DNA of 64,000 bases from DASVNK01 sp964478815 (GTDB lineage Bacteria; Verrucomicrobiota; Verrucomicrobiia; Limisphaerales; SXQI01). Location of the stretch: assembly GCA_964478815.1 (NCBI GenBank), contig CAYZKY010000010.1, positions 1 to 64,000 on the forward strand. The letters are read 5' to 3'. Positions 15,965 to 25,438 of this stretch are shown here, piece by piece. The notes beneath the pieces are model-generated. The model saw only the letters and a program-made list of their open reading frames with translations, was not told where the DNA came from and made no database searches. Within the stretch, counting starts at the first letter, position 1; each line of letters begins with the position of its first letter. A program made the translations under genes and the position numbers.

Positions 15965-16954
15965 ATGAAAGTCATCATCACCGGCGGCGGCGGATTTCTC
16001 GGCTCTCAACTGGCGCACCGGCTCCTGGAGCGCGGCCAGCTCACCGGCCCCAGCGGCCAGCCGGAGCCGATCCGCGAGATCCGCCTTTTCGACGCCGCGT
16101 TCCCGCCCACCCCGGCCGACCCTCGGATCCGGCGCATCGTCGGCGACATCCGCGACCGGGACGCGGTCTTCGCCCTGGTGGGGCCGGAACCGGATGTCGC
16201 CATCTTCCACTTGGCCTCGATGGTCAGCGGCGAATGCGAAGAACGGTTTGACGACGCCCTTGCCGTCAATCTCGGCGGCGGGCGGAATGTCTTTGAAGCC
16301 GCCCGGGCCGCCGAGGGGTGTCCCCGGGTCGTCTTCGCCAGCAGTATTGCCTGCTTCGGCGGAGCCGCCCGGCAAGACCCGAACACCGACCTGACCAAGC
16401 TCACTCCGCAAACTACCTACGGCATGACCAAGGCCATGTGCGAACTGCTCATCAACGATCACTCCCGCAAAGACCACTTCGACGGCCGCTCCGCCCGCCT
16501 CCCCACCGTCATCATTCGCCCCGGCCGGCCGAATGCCGCCGCTTCCGGCTGGGCCAGCGGCATGTTCCGCGAACCGCTGGCCGGCCAGCCCTGCCGGCTG
16601 CCCGTCCGGCGCGACCAGCCCCATCCCATGACCGGCTATCGCACGGTGATCGAATCCTTCATCGCCTTGCACGAAGTTCCCGAATCCCGGCTGGGCGACG
16701 ACCGGGCCATCGGGCTCCCGGCCCACCGGGTCACGCCGAACCTGGCCGCACAGGTGCTTGCTGAAGTCGCCGCCCGGCGCGGCCTTCGTCTCGGGCCGAT
16801 CGAAGACGCCTTCGACGCGCGCATTCAGGGAATTGTCGACAACTGGCCGGTCGCGGTGGACGGCGCGCGCGCCGTGGCTTTGGGGCTTCCCAACCCGCCG
16901 CCGCTGCCGCGGATCGTCGAGGAGTATCTGGAAGACTTTGCCGGAAAGCGCTGA
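15965..16954 (+). CDS. denD: D-erythronate dehydrogenase-like SDR enzyme
   Basis: 329 residues from ATG 15965. The extended SDR fold opens with the NAD-binding motif GGGGFLGSQLA (residues about 7-17). The catalytic pair is YGMTK, with the upstream Ser in FASSIACFGG. The stretch RLPTVIIRPGRPNAAASGWASGMFREPLAG is characteristic of the DenD group within the NAD-dependent epimerase/dehydratase family. DenD oxidises D-erythronate to 2-keto-D-erythronate in four-carbon acid sugar catabolism. The usual partners (four-carbon sugar kinase DtnK/OtnK, OtnC aldolase, OtnI isomerase) are not in the window, so the exact substrate is less certain than the family. It converges on the histidine kinase gene with only 12 bp between stops. 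Confidence 0.8.
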   Translation: MKVIITGGGGFLGSQLAHRLLERGQLTGPSGQPEPIREIRLFDAAFPPTPADPRIRRIVGDIRDRDAVFALVGPEPDVAIFHLASMVSGECEERFDDALAVNLGGGRNVFEAARAAEGCPRVVFASSIACFGGAARQDPNTDLTKLTPQTTYGMTKAMCELLINDHSRKDHFDGRSARLPTVIIRPGRPNAAASGWASGMFREPLAGQPCRLPVRRDQPHPMTGYRTVIESFIALHEVPESRLGDDRAIGLPAHRVTPNLAAQVLAEVAARRGLRLGPIEDAFDARIQGIVDNWPVAVDGARAVALGLPNPPPLPRIVEEYLEDFAGKR

Positions 16955-16966
16955 AGCCAGCCGTTC

Positions 16967-18079
16967 CTACTCGCCGACCAGCGGCAGCGTGAACGTGAAG
17001 ACCGCTCCGCCGCTGGGAGCGTTGGCGGCCTGAATCGTCCCGCGGTGGTCCTCGACGATCCGCTTGCAAATGGACAACCCCAGACCCGTGCCCCGGCTCT
17101 TGCCGAACGTGGCGAACGCCTCGAACAAGCGCGGCAGAATCTCCGGGGCCAGCCCGCGGCCGGAATCCGCCACTTCCGTGACGACCATCCCCCCATCCGC
17201 CCGGCATCGCACGGTGATCTGTCCACCCTCCGTCATGGCATCTGAAGCGTTGTTCAACAGGTTGCTGAGCACATGCATCATTCGCTTGGCATCCAGCCGG
17301 ACCCGCAACGGGCCCTGGGGTATCTCCGAAACCAGTTGCACCCGCCGCTCGGCCAACTCGGACTCGTGCTCGGCCAGTTCCGCCTTGAGATACTCGGCAT
17401 AGTCCGCGACCGGCAGCACGGTGTCCTGGGCACCGGAGCGGGTGAACTCGAGCAGCTCCCCGATCATGTCGCTGAGCCGGTCCACCTGCCGCCGGATGCG
17501 GCCCGCCGCGCTTTCCCGCAAGGTTGGGCTCAGCCGCTCCATCCCGACCATGTCCGCCGCGAGCCCGATGATATTGAGCGGGTTCTTCAGATCGTGAATG
17601 ATCGAGCGGGCAAACCGACCGACGAGCGTCAGCCGTTCCGACTGCAAAACCTCCTGGACGTACTGCCGGTTGAAATCGCGGGTGCGCCGGCTGAATTCCT
17701 GCAACAGCTTCACTGCCAGCCCCGGCGAGCTTTCGATCATCCGCAGCAAATCTTCCCGGCGGACAAAGTAGAGAGTGACCGGGCCGGCGGCCTGGGCGGT
17801 GGCCGAACGGGGTTCGTTATCCAGCACCGCCATTTCCCCGAAGAAATCGCCCGGGCCGATCCGGGCCAGCACGCGGCGCTCCTCCTGCCCCACAAGCGCG
17901 GAGATTTGAACCTGCCCTTCCCCGACCAGGTAGATGCCGTCGCCGACCTCTCCTTCCTGAAAAATGGTCTGCCCGGCGGTGCCGGTCCGTTGTTGGACGA
18001 GCGACCGCAGATGATCGAGATCTCCCGGCGCAAGTCCGGCGAAGAGCCGGCTCTTTTCCAAACCCTCCATGTTTGACAT
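16967..18079 (-). CDS. Soluble histidine kinase with N-terminal cyclic-nucleotide-binding domain
   Basis: 370 residues with no membrane segment. Residues about 10-130 form a CNMP/CAP-like sensor: GDGIYLVGEGQVQIS, then the phosphate-binding cassette FGEMAVLDNEPRSATA at 80-95, with Glu and Arg in the expected positions. HisKA follows, with the phosphoacceptor His162 in SIIHDLKNPLNI. The HATPase_c domain has an N-box LSNLLNNASDAM, G1 VADSGRGLAP and G2 KSRGTGLGLSIC. It should autophosphorylate in response to cAMP/cGMP or another ligand in the cytoplasm. No response regulator is adjacent. The next gene upstream, 93 bp away on the same strand, is a second kinase, so both are probably orphans sharing a distant regulator (inference). 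Confidence 0.9.
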   Translation of the reverse strand: MSNMEGLEKSRLFAGLAPGDLDHLRSLVQQRTGTAGQTIFQEGEVGDGIYLVGEGQVQISALVGQEERRVLARIGPGDFFGEMAVLDNEPRSATAQAAGPVTLYFVRREDLLRMIESSPGLAVKLLQEFSRRTRDFNRQYVQEVLQSERLTLVGRFARSIIHDLKNPLNIIGLAADMVGMERLSPTLRESAAGRIRRQVDRLSDMIGELLEFTRSGAQDTVLPVADYAEYLKAELAEHESELAERRVQLVSEIPQGPLRVRLDAKRMMHVLSNLLNNASDAMTEGGQITVRCRADGGMVVTEVADSGRGLAPEILPRLFEAFATFGKSRGTGLGLSICKRIVEDHRGTIQAANAPSGGAVFTFTLPLVGE

Positions 18080-18172
18080 CGAATGTCTGGAAAATCGACC
18101 GATCCGTAAAGCGGTAAAGCCGGCATCGGCAAGGCCATGTCCTAAAATTTGGACAAGCCGCGGCCGGGCCAG

Positions 18173-19441
18173 TTAGCCCACGGCGGCGCGGGGAAGTTCG
18201 ACGATGAAGGTGGCTCCGTGGCCGGGGCGGTTTTCCAGCCGCAGGGTTCCGCCCGCGTGGTCGACGGCCTGGCGGACGACGGTCAAGCCGAGGCCGGTGC
18301 CCTGGCCGTTGGTTTTGGTGGTGAAAAAAGGCTCGAAGATGCGGTTCAAGATCGCGGGATCGATGCCGCCGCCTTTGTCTTCGACCCGCAGCTCGATCCG
18401 GCCCTGGCTGGAGGGCCGGTTGCCGGTGGTCGTAACCCGGATGATGCCCCCATCCATCATGGCGTCGCGGGCATTCAGCACCAGATTGAGCAGAATTCGT
18501 TCGAGCTGCGTGCGCTCGATGAACACTTTTCCGACGCCCGGTTCGCACCAGAGCTCGAGACGGTGGCGTTCCGTGAGCAAGTTCTCGAGCAGCGGGCGAT
18601 AGGCTTCGATGACCTCGTTGGGGTCGAGAATGCGGGCCGCTTCAGTGGGGCTGCGTCCGGCATCGACGAGCTGGGCGGCCAGCGCGGCGCCGCGCCGGGC
18701 GGCATCCCGGATCGCGACGACCATGCCGGCCGATGGCGAATCCGGCGGAAGATCTTCGAGCAGGGCGGTGGCATTGCCGAGGACAACGCCGAGGATGTTG
18801 CGAAAATCGTGCGCGACGCCGGCCGCCAGGCGGGCGATATCCTCGCGGTGCCGGTATTCGACGCGATCCACCTCGCGGTCGTGGAGGAGCTGCCGCAGAT
18901 GCCGAAGCTGCGCGCCTTTGATTTTGAGGGCGACCAGGTCCGCCACCGAGCCCGCGAAATCGCGCTCCTCGGTCGTCCATTCCCGGGTGGGCCCGACATG
19001 CTCGTGGCACACCACGCCCGCGAGACCGCTGGCGAGGTGAATGGGCGCGTCGAGCATCGAGGTGATCCCCAGCGGCAGGAGGTACGCTTCCTCCAATTGG
19101 CTGGTGCGCGGGTCCCGCACGGCGTTCTCGGCGGGGATGGTCTTTCGTTCGGCGAGGGAGGCGAAGTAATCGGGAAACTCGGCGGCGCTAAGGGTGATGC
19201 CTTCGGAGTATTCGCCCCGCGTGCGCTCGTACAAACAGGCGCAGCGAATGGCCTGGCAATCATGCACCAACAGCCAGATGCCGACGCGTTCGACTTCCAG
19301 CGCGTCGGCCGCCACCCGGCAGACGTCCCGGAATACGTCGCTCAGCTCTCCCTTGTGGGGGGCCAGGCGGACGATTTCCATCCGGGCTGCGTCCAGCCGC
19401 CGGAGCGCCGGAGTGGCCGGCTCCTTTTCGATGCTATTCAT
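18173..19441 (-). CDS. Soluble histidine kinase with GAF domain
   Basis: 422 residues from ATG 19441. A start 21 codons upstream is open but adds unconserved-looking sequence. An N-terminal GAF domain (about 35-175) has the typical core LEVERVGIWLLVHDCQAIRC and LDAPIHLASGLAGVVCHEH. A short coiled region follows, then HisKA with His211 in GVAHDFRNILGVVLGN and HATPase_c with N-box LLNLVLNARDAM, G1 VEDKGGGIDP and G2 TNGQGTGLGLTV. The HDFRN phosphoacceptor box resembles kinases that pair with NtrC-like or hybrid receivers. There are no transmembrane helices, so it senses a cytoplasmic ligand or redox state. It lies directly upstream of the CNMP kinase on the same strand. The opposite side faces the divergent phosphatase gene across a 289-bp gap. 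Confidence 0.9.
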   Translation of the reverse strand: MNSIEKEPATPALRRLDAARMEIVRLAPHKGELSDVFRDVCRVAADALEVERVGIWLLVHDCQAIRCACLYERTRGEYSEGITLSAAEFPDYFASLAERKTIPAENAVRDPRTSQLEEAYLLPLGITSMLDAPIHLASGLAGVVCHEHVGPTREWTTEERDFAGSVADLVALKIKGAQLRHLRQLLHDREVDRVEYRHREDIARLAAGVAHDFRNILGVVLGNATALLEDLPPDSPSAGMVVAIRDAARRGAALAAQLVDAGRSPTEAARILDPNEVIEAYRPLLENLLTERHRLELWCEPGVGKVFIERTQLERILLNLVLNARDAMMDGGIIRVTTTGNRPSSQGRIELRVEDKGGGIDPAILNRIFEPFFTTKTNGQGTGLGLTVVRQAVDHAGGTLRLENRPGHGATFIVELPRAAVG

Positions 19442-19730
19442 AACGGCACCGCCTTGAGGAATCGCTCCGCGCTCACTTTGCCCGAGCGGACCCACCGCCT
19501 GCATTCAGCCCGCTCCGGATGCGCCAGCCAATTCTGTACGTTATGGCGTGCGCGATTTACGCCGGAGTACCCTCCTTGGGTATTGCGGGCGATCCTAGCG
19601 GAGTCCCCGGCCGGGGGTCAATTTATCTCGGAGGGCAATCGCGACGCCCGGACCGGACCGGCCCCGGAGCGGCGGAAAATTTTCGACGCCGCGTTTGACC
19701 ATGCATCCATTGGGAATTTAGAGTTCTCGA

Positions 19731-22610
19731 ATGCCGTTGCTCTTGCTCGTGGCGTTCTGGAGCGTCCTTGGCTTTTCGTTACAAGCGAGTGACATCGCAC
19801 TGGCGAAATCCGGGGATGTCTGGCGCTACTTCAAGGGGGTGACGGAGCCCTCCCCCACCCCAGGCGCGTGGAAGGAGCCTGGCTTCCCGGATGCGAACTG
19901 GCTGATCGGCACGGCTGGTTTTAGTTCGATCCAGGGTTATCCCGAGCCCACGGTGCTGCCGGACTTCGGGCTCGGTTACCGCTCGGCCTACTTCCGCCGG
20001 CGGTTTCAGCTCGAACAACCGGAACGGGTTCGCTGGCTCACACTGCGCATCGACTATGAGCACGGCTTTATCGCCTACCTGAACGGCGCGGAGATCGCCC
20101 GACGGAACGTCCCGGGCGTGCCGGGAGATCTGGCCCCGTTCGATGCCACCACCGGGTACGCGCCGCACGGCGCCACGACCGAGATCGACGTGACGGCGGC
20201 GATTCCGCAACTTCGGAGCGGGGAAAACGTCCTGGCGATTCACCTGGTCGGCAGCCTGCTTTCCTCTGGCTGCTGGCTCACGCCGGAGCTATTCGCCAAT
20301 TTGAGCCGCGCCCCTTTCGTGCAGAACGTGGCGACGAACGCGGCTACCATCCACTGGAAGACTTTCCGCTCGCTGACGGGCTTCATCGATTTCGGACTCA
20401 CGCCCGAAACGGCCCAGCGCATACCCACGGCGCCCGGACTGACCAACCACGCAGCCACCCTGCGCAACCTCGCGCCCGACACCGAGTATGCCTACCGCGT
20501 GGGAGCGACCGACGGCGTGGGCGAGGCGCTCTCGGATTGGGGCCGGTTTCGGACGTTCAAGATGAACGGAAGCACCCGGTTTGCCGTGTTGGGGGACACC
20601 GGCTGGGGGTTGCTGGCGCAGTTCCAGGTGGCGGCGCAAATCCGCGCGATCCAGCCGGATTTCGTGATGCACACGGGCGATGTCATCTATCATACGTACA
20701 CGCCGCATCTGGAGGATTCTCGCTTTTTTAGCGTCTACTCGGGTTTGACCCGCTCCGTTCCGTTCTACCTTGCCTTCGGGAATCACGATGCCTTCGCCGC
20801 GCGCACGTACATCCAGACCTCCTGGGCCCTGCCCACGAACAGCGTCACCGGCACGGAGGACTTTTATGCCTTCGAACACGGGGAAGCGTTGATGGTCGCC
20901 GTCTGGACGGATGCCTTTGGCGGGGCCGATTTTCGCCCCGGCAGCCTGCAATACACCTGGCTCGAACAAGTGCTGAGCACCACCACCCGGCCCTGGAAGT
21001 TCCTCTTTTTCCATCATCCGCTGCAAAGCTCTTCGCTCCACATCGACGACGATTACAATGCGGACGGCGTCCTCGACAATCTGCTGCTCCTGGCCACCAT
21101 CGGCGAACTCGCGACCCGGCATGGCGCCCAGATCATCTTCAATTCGCACGATCACCTCTATGAACGGTACGCCCCTTTGCGCGGCTGGGTAAATATCATC
21201 AGCGGCGGCGGCGGCGCGGCGCTCTATCCGGTGACCGACTACAATCCGATCAGCGTGCGGAACGATGTGCGGCACCATTTCGTGAAAGTGGAGGTGGATG
21301 CGGACGAGGCGGTGGTGAGCGCGGTGGACACGGGGGGATTGGTCTTCGATACGATGCACCTGCGGCGGACCTGGCCGGCCCGCCTGGGAAACGTGGCCGC
21401 GTGGCGGCCCATCGTGCCGGAACTCGCGCCCCTGCCCGACGGGGACGGCAACCGTTTCGGCCAGCAATTCGTTTACGGTGGATCGCCGGTGAGTCCCGTT
21501 CCCGGCAAGCTCTCGAGCGCCGGCCGGTTGTTCGTGAATTACGACCGGGATTTTGTCTATTTCGGCTTCGACGAAACCGCGCTCGTGCCGGGCCAAACGC
21601 TCTATCTTTTTGCGGGCAAGGCCGGGGGCGATGGGGTTGCTTCGTTGCGCGGCTTGGGGAACGGCACGGTCGATCCCGAAGGAGAAGGTGTCGACGGATT
21701 GGATTTTCTCGAAACGCTCTCGTTCACGAATTTCGCACCCTCGGTCGGTGCCGTGCTGGGAGATGAGCATGCCGATTTCATGACGCGCTCCTTCTTGCGG
21801 ACTGGTGCGGTGATCAATGTGGGCCAAGGGGCATTTTTCCTTCAGCCGGGCTTGCCGGAAGTGGCCGGGCAGAAGCTTCAACAATTCGCGCGATCGCCGC
21901 AGCTTGCGATGAATCTCTGGGAGCAAAACGCCAATTACATCGACCTCGCCATTCCGTGGGCGGCCTTCGGCGGTTGGAGCCCCACCGATCGGTTGCAGGT
22001 GGCGGCCGTCGTCGGCTTGGCCGGCACGAACGCCGCCGCGCCGGAGATCGACCTGGATGTTGGCGGTGTCGCCGCTTCCTTCCAGAAGTCCGGCGAAACC
22101 TGGTGGCTCGAAGCGCTCGAATTTCAACTCGCTTCGGAGGACGATCAGGATGGCGATGGCGTGCCCGCGGAACAGGAGCGCGGCATCGGCACGAATCCCA
22201 ACGATCCCGACACGGATCGCGATGGGCTGCCGGACGGCTGGGAGATCCGGTTCCAAACCAGCCCGCTCTCCGCCGCGGGCGTGCATGGGCCCGCCGGAGA
22301 TCCGGATGGCGACGGCCTGAACAATCAGGCGGAATTTCGCGCGGGCACCGATCCCCGGAATCCATCGTCGGCGCTGGCGCTGCGCGTGGCCGAACTGCCC
22401 TCCGGAACGCTAACCCTCGCGTGGCGGGCCGTCCCGGGAAAGCGTTACATGCTTGAACAATCAGCCAGAGTAACTGGGCCGTATTCAGACGTCCCGGATG
22501 TGTCGTTTCCGCGACTGGCGGCTTCGAACGAGGAGACCTTTGAGATGGTTCGAACCGCAAGCGACCCCGAGGTCCGATTTTATCGAATCAGGCTTCTCCC
22601 AGCACCATGA
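19731..22610 (+). CDS. Secreted purple-acid-phosphatase-like metallophosphoesterase with calcium-binding repeats
   Basis: 959 residues. The signal peptide (LLLLVAFWSVLGFSLQASD) is followed by a galactose-binding-like domain (about 25-190), then an FN3-like domain as in purple acid phosphatases (about 200-280, ATIHWKTFRSLTGFIDFG). The calcineurin-like domain (about 285-540) carries the metal motifs GDTGW, HTGDVIYHTY, FGNHDAF, FFHHPL and FNSHDHLYERY. About 560-800 is a beta-rich module of unknown type. About 800-865 contains thrombospondin-3-like Asp repeats (DDQDGDGVPAEQE, DPDTDRDGLPDGWE, GDPDGDGLNNQAEF) that should bind Ca2+. The C-terminus is beta-rich. It probably releases phosphate from extracellular organic phosphates. 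Its TGA overlaps an ATG of the VOC gene frame (ATGA), suggesting possible translational coupling. Confidence 0.88.
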   Translation: MPLLLLVAFWSVLGFSLQASDIALAKSGDVWRYFKGVTEPSPTPGAWKEPGFPDANWLIGTAGFSSIQGYPEPTVLPDFGLGYRSAYFRRRFQLEQPERVRWLTLRIDYEHGFIAYLNGAEIARRNVPGVPGDLAPFDATTGYAPHGATTEIDVTAAIPQLRSGENVLAIHLVGSLLSSGCWLTPELFANLSRAPFVQNVATNAATIHWKTFRSLTGFIDFGLTPETAQRIPTAPGLTNHAATLRNLAPDTEYAYRVGATDGVGEALSDWGRFRTFKMNGSTRFAVLGDTGWGLLAQFQVAAQIRAIQPDFVMHTGDVIYHTYTPHLEDSRFFSVYSGLTRSVPFYLAFGNHDAFAARTYIQTSWALPTNSVTGTEDFYAFEHGEALMVAVWTDAFGGADFRPGSLQYTWLEQVLSTTTRPWKFLFFHHPLQSSSLHIDDDYNADGVLDNLLLLATIGELATRHGAQIIFNSHDHLYERYAPLRGWVNIISGGGGAALYPVTDYNPISVRNDVRHHFVKVEVDADEAVVSAVDTGGLVFDTMHLRRTWPARLGNVAAWRPIVPELAPLPDGDGNRFGQQFVYGGSPVSPVPGKLSSAGRLFVNYDRDFVYFGFDETALVPGQTLYLFAGKAGGDGVASLRGLGNGTVDPEGEGVDGLDFLETLSFTNFAPSVGAVLGDEHADFMTRSFLRTGAVINVGQGAFFLQPGLPEVAGQKLQQFARSPQLAMNLWEQNANYIDLAIPWAAFGGWSPTDRLQVAAVVGLAGTNAAAPEIDLDVGGVAASFQKSGETWWLEALEFQLASEDDQDGDGVPAEQERGIGTNPNDPDTDRDGLPDGWEIRFQTSPLSAAGVHGPAGDPDGDGLNNQAEFRAGTDPRNPSSALALRVAELPSGTLTLAWRAVPGKRYMLEQSARVTGPYSDVPDVSFPRLAASNEETFEMVRTASDPEVRFYRIRLLPAP

Positions 22611-22645
22611 GTCTTTGTGGGGAAACAAGAGATGTTCCAACGCGC

Positions 22646-23041
22646 ATGATCATCAAATTTGAACCGGAACACATCGGCGTGGCGGCGCGCGATACGGCGG
22701 CCCTGAAGGATTGGTACGTGCGCGTGCTGGAGGCAGAGGTGGTCTTTCGCATGCCGCAGGAGCCGCCGGCTTTTTTGGTGCGGCTCGGCGGGACCATGAT
22801 CGAGTTCTATCCGGCGAACGAATCGACCGAGGCCACTCGCAATAACCGCCTCGCGGGCTGGCGGCACCTGGCGCTGCGGGTGGAGCAACTCGAGGCCGCG
22901 CGCGATCTGCTTGCGAGCCGGGGCGTCAGCTTCCCCGACCCCATCAAGCCAGCGGGCGGGGGCGGACGCGTGCTTTTTTTCTCCGATCCCGAGGGGAATC
23001 TGCTGCATCTCGTGGAACGATTGCCGAATGGCTTCCAATAG
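22646..23041 (+). CDS. VOC (glyoxalase/bleomycin-resistance superfamily) protein
   Basis: 131 residues from ATG 22646. An ATG at 22607 in the same frame overlaps the previous stop but adds 13 atypical residues. The two beta-alpha-beta-beta-beta modules start at FEPEHIGVAARDTAALKDWY and GWRHLALRVEQLEAARDLL and end with FFSDPEGNLLHLVER. Conserved metal-ligand positions (His in EHIGV, Glu in MIEFY, His in WRHLAL, Glu in HLVE) are all present, so a metal-dependent activity such as lyase, isomerase or dioxygenase is possible. The substrate cannot be told from sequence. It sits between the secreted phosphatase and the HAD phosphatase genes on the same strand. Confidence 0.85.
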   Translation: MIIKFEPEHIGVAARDTAALKDWYVRVLEAEVVFRMPQEPPAFLVRLGGTMIEFYPANESTEATRNNRLAGWRHLALRVEQLEAARDLLASRGVSFPDPIKPAGGGGRVLFFSDPEGNLLHLVERLPNGFQ

Positions 23042-23099
23042 CCGGCGGCCGAGCCGCAGTTGGCGCGGCGCGGTCCTTGCGGTATATAGGCGGCCATTG

Positions 23100-23762
23100 A
23101 TGAGAGAATTCGAGGCCGTAATTTTCGACATGGACGGGGTGATCGTGGACAGCGAGCCGCTGCACGAGCGCGCCTTTCGCGAGATTTTCCAGGAGATGGG
23201 CTATGGCGACAACCACGGCATCGATTTCGATCATTACCTCGGCAAGTCGGATCGGGCGCTCTGGCTCGATTTCGTCGCCAGGCACAAGCCTTCGCAGCCG
23301 CTGGAGGAGTTGCTGGCCTGGAAGCAGGGCCACCTCTTGAAACTGCTGCGTGAGGAAGAACCGATCTTCGAACCGCTGCCGGGCTTGGTTGAGCGATTGG
23401 CGGGACGATACCGGATCGGGCTCGCCTCGGGTTCCCTGTATCCGGTGATCGACCAGGTCCTGGCTTTTCAAAATCTGCGCCGGTTCTTCCCCGTGGCCGT
23501 CAGCGTGCAGGATGTGCCGCGCGGCAAGCCGGCGCCTGATGTCTTTCTGAGGGCGGCGAGCCTGCTCGGGGTGGAGCCTTCCGCGTGCTGGGTGATCGAG
23601 GATTCGGCCGCGGGCGTGACGGCCGCCAACGAGGCGGGCATGACGTCGATCGCCATCACGAATTCCCTGCCGCGGGCCAAGCTGTCGCACGCCCGCCACA
23701 TCGTCGAGGACTACGCCCAGATCGAGCGATTGCTGCTCGGCGAACCGGTGCCTGCCGGATGA
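23100..23762 (+). CDS. HAD hydrolase, beta-phosphoglucomutase/phosphatase-like
   Basis: 220 residues from ATG 23100. HAD motifs are all present: motif I FDMDGVIVDSEP (nucleophile Asp10 and acid/base Asp12), motif II LASGS, motif III Lys in RGKPAPDVF and motif IV VIEDSAAG. The helical C1 cap (about 20-85) puts it in the subfamily of sugar-phosphate phosphatases and beta-phosphoglucomutases. GKSDRALW takes the place of the usual cap hinge. The likely reaction is dephosphorylation or phosphoryl transfer on a small sugar phosphate in the cytoplasm. Its stop overlaps the lnt start by four bases (ATGA), implying co-translation. Confidence 0.9.
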   Translation: MREFEAVIFDMDGVIVDSEPLHERAFREIFQEMGYGDNHGIDFDHYLGKSDRALWLDFVARHKPSQPLEELLAWKQGHLLKLLREEEPIFEPLPGLVERLAGRYRIGLASGSLYPVIDQVLAFQNLRRFFPVAVSVQDVPRGKPAPDVFLRAASLLGVEPSACWVIEDSAAGVTAANEAGMTSIAITNSLPRAKLSHARHIVEDYAQIERLLLGEPVPAG

Positions 23763-25438
23763 TCCGATTCGCGCGCGAGCACGGTCTCCGATGCGGGCTG
23801 GCGCTGCTGGCGGGGGTTTTGCTCGCCATCGCGCTGCCGAAGTTCGAATTGGCGGGAGCCTCCTGGATTGCGCCAGGCGTGCTGCTGCTGGCCACCATCG
23901 GCGCGCCGCCGGGCCTGCGCTTTCGGATCGGGTTCATCGCGGGATTCGCCCAGCAACTGATCGTTCTCTACTGGCTCCTTTATATTCCGGTGGCATTCAT
24001 GCCGATGGTGGGCTGGATCGCCATGAGCGCGTATCTCGGGCTGTTCTCCGCCGCTTGGGCGTGCGCCTGCTGGAGCTTCTTTCCGGCGCGAGGCGGCTGG
24101 CCAGCCGCAAAGTCGCCTTTCGATGCCGGGCTGGCGCAAGCATTCCGAAACAGTTCGTGGAGCGGTCGTGCCCTCTGGTGTTTGCGGGCGGCGGCCTTGT
24201 GGGCGGCCTTGGAATGGGTGATGGGCTGGCTCTTCAGCGGCTTTCCGTGGAACTTCGTCGGCGTGGCGCAGTACCAGATGCTCCCGCTGGTGCAGATCGC
24301 TTCAACAACAGGCGTATACGGCGTTTCGTTCCTGGTGGTCTGGTTTTCTTGCGCCCTGCTCTGTGCCGGATTCGCGCTGATGCAGTATCCCCCGGCGCGA
24401 AATGCCTGGATGCGCGAAATGATCCTGCCATTGACCACGGTCGTGCTTGTAGCGGTAAGCGGCCTCGCGCAGATCCGGCGACAGACAGCCGCCGGCGCGA
24501 CCGTCAAAATAGCGCTGGTGCAGCCGGCCATTCCGCAAACGGTAATTTGGGAAGAAAGCGAAAGCACGAACCGCTTCCAGAAACTGCTCGAACTTTCCGA
24601 AAAGGCGCTCGCCGAGAAGCCGGACCTGCTGGTGTGGCCGGAAGCGTCCGTGCCAAACATGGTGCGCCATCACCCAGACACCGGGCGGGCGATTCGGGAG
24701 TTGGTCGAGCGGCACGGCGTGTGGGCGATCATCGGGAGCGACGACGCGGAGTACCGGGCCGGCACGGCCAGGCGCGAAGTCGATTACTTCAACAGCGCGT
24801 TCGCTGTTTCGCCGGACGGGACGCTCAGCGCCGGGTATCGGAAACGGCGTCTGGTGATGTTTGGCGAGTATGTGCCATTTGTTCGCTCGCTCCCCTTCTT
24901 GAAGGTCCTCTCCCCGGCGGGAGAAGGCGGCTTCACGCCGGGAACGGCTTTGGGGGAGTTCGAGCTCGGGGCGCTCGACGTGCGAACGGCGCCGTTGATC
25001 TGCTTCGAGGATACGTTCGGGAGCCTGGTGCGCGAGTATGTGAAGCCCGACACGGATTTCCTCACTAACATCACGAATAACGGCTGGTTCGGCGAAGGCG
25101 CGGCGCAGTGGCAGCATGCGGCAACGGCGGCCTTCCGGGCCATCGAGAATAGGATTCCACTGGTGCGCTGCGGCAATAACGGGCTGAGCTGCTGGGTCGA
25201 TTCCGTGGGACGCTTCCACGGTTTGCCCGCGCACGCAAAGGACGTCTACGCCGAGGGGTATCGCATCGTGAACGTGCCCCGCTTGGCCGCGCCGAGGACG
25301 CTGACCTTTTACACACGGTATGGCGACGTGTTCGCCTGGAGCTGCGCCGGATACGCCGGGCTCGCGCTGGTGCGGCCGCTCCGCACCTGGGCGGCAACTC
25401 GTCGCAAACCCGCGCAAGAAATCGTGAAGCCGACCTAG
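23759..25438 (+). CDS. lnt: Apolipoprotein N-acyltransferase
   Basis: 559 residues. Lnt transfers an acyl chain from phospholipid to the N-terminal Cys of lipoproteins at the outer face of the inner membrane. About seven N-terminal hydrophobic helices (residues about 10-235) precede the nitrilase-like periplasmic domain. The catalytic triad residues are visible as Glu295 (LVWPEASVPN), Lys362 (YRKRRLVMFGEYVPF) and Cys415 (PLICFEDTF). NITNNGWFGEGAAQWQH and AIENRIPLVRCGNNGLS are family signatures. Start ATG 23759 overlaps the stop of the HAD gene. Its TAG overlaps the stop of the convergent receiver-like gene inside a CTAG. Presence of Lnt supports a Gram-negative envelope. Confidence 0.95.
   Translation: MIRFAREHGLRCGLALLAGVLLAIALPKFELAGASWIAPGVLLLATIGAPPGLRFRIGFIAGFAQQLIVLYWLLYIPVAFMPMVGWIAMSAYLGLFSAAWACACWSFFPARGGWPAAKSPFDAGLAQAFRNSSWSGRALWCLRAAALWAALEWVMGWLFSGFPWNFVGVAQYQMLPLVQIASTTGVYGVSFLVVWFSCALLCAGFALMQYPPARNAWMREMILPLTTVVLVAVSGLAQIRRQTAAGATVKIALVQPAIPQTVIWEESESTNRFQKLLELSEKALAEKPDLLVWPEASVPNMVRHHPDTGRAIRELVERHGVWAIIGSDDAEYRAGTARREVDYFNSAFAVSPDGTLSAGYRKRRLVMFGEYVPFVRSLPFLKVLSPAGEGGFTPGTALGEFELGALDVRTAPLICFEDTFGSLVREYVKPDTDFLTNITNNGWFGEGAAQWQHAATAAFRAIENRIPLVRCGNNGLSCWVDSVGRFHGLPAHAKDVYAEGYRIVNVPRLAAPRTLTFYTRYGDVFAWSCAGYAGLALVRPLRTWAATRRKPAQEIVKPT

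Noticed and set aside
20289..22286. 665-codon minus-strand frame opposite the phosphatase
   Set aside because: Antisense shadow of a protein with clear metallophosphoesterase motifs. It has no motif of its own.
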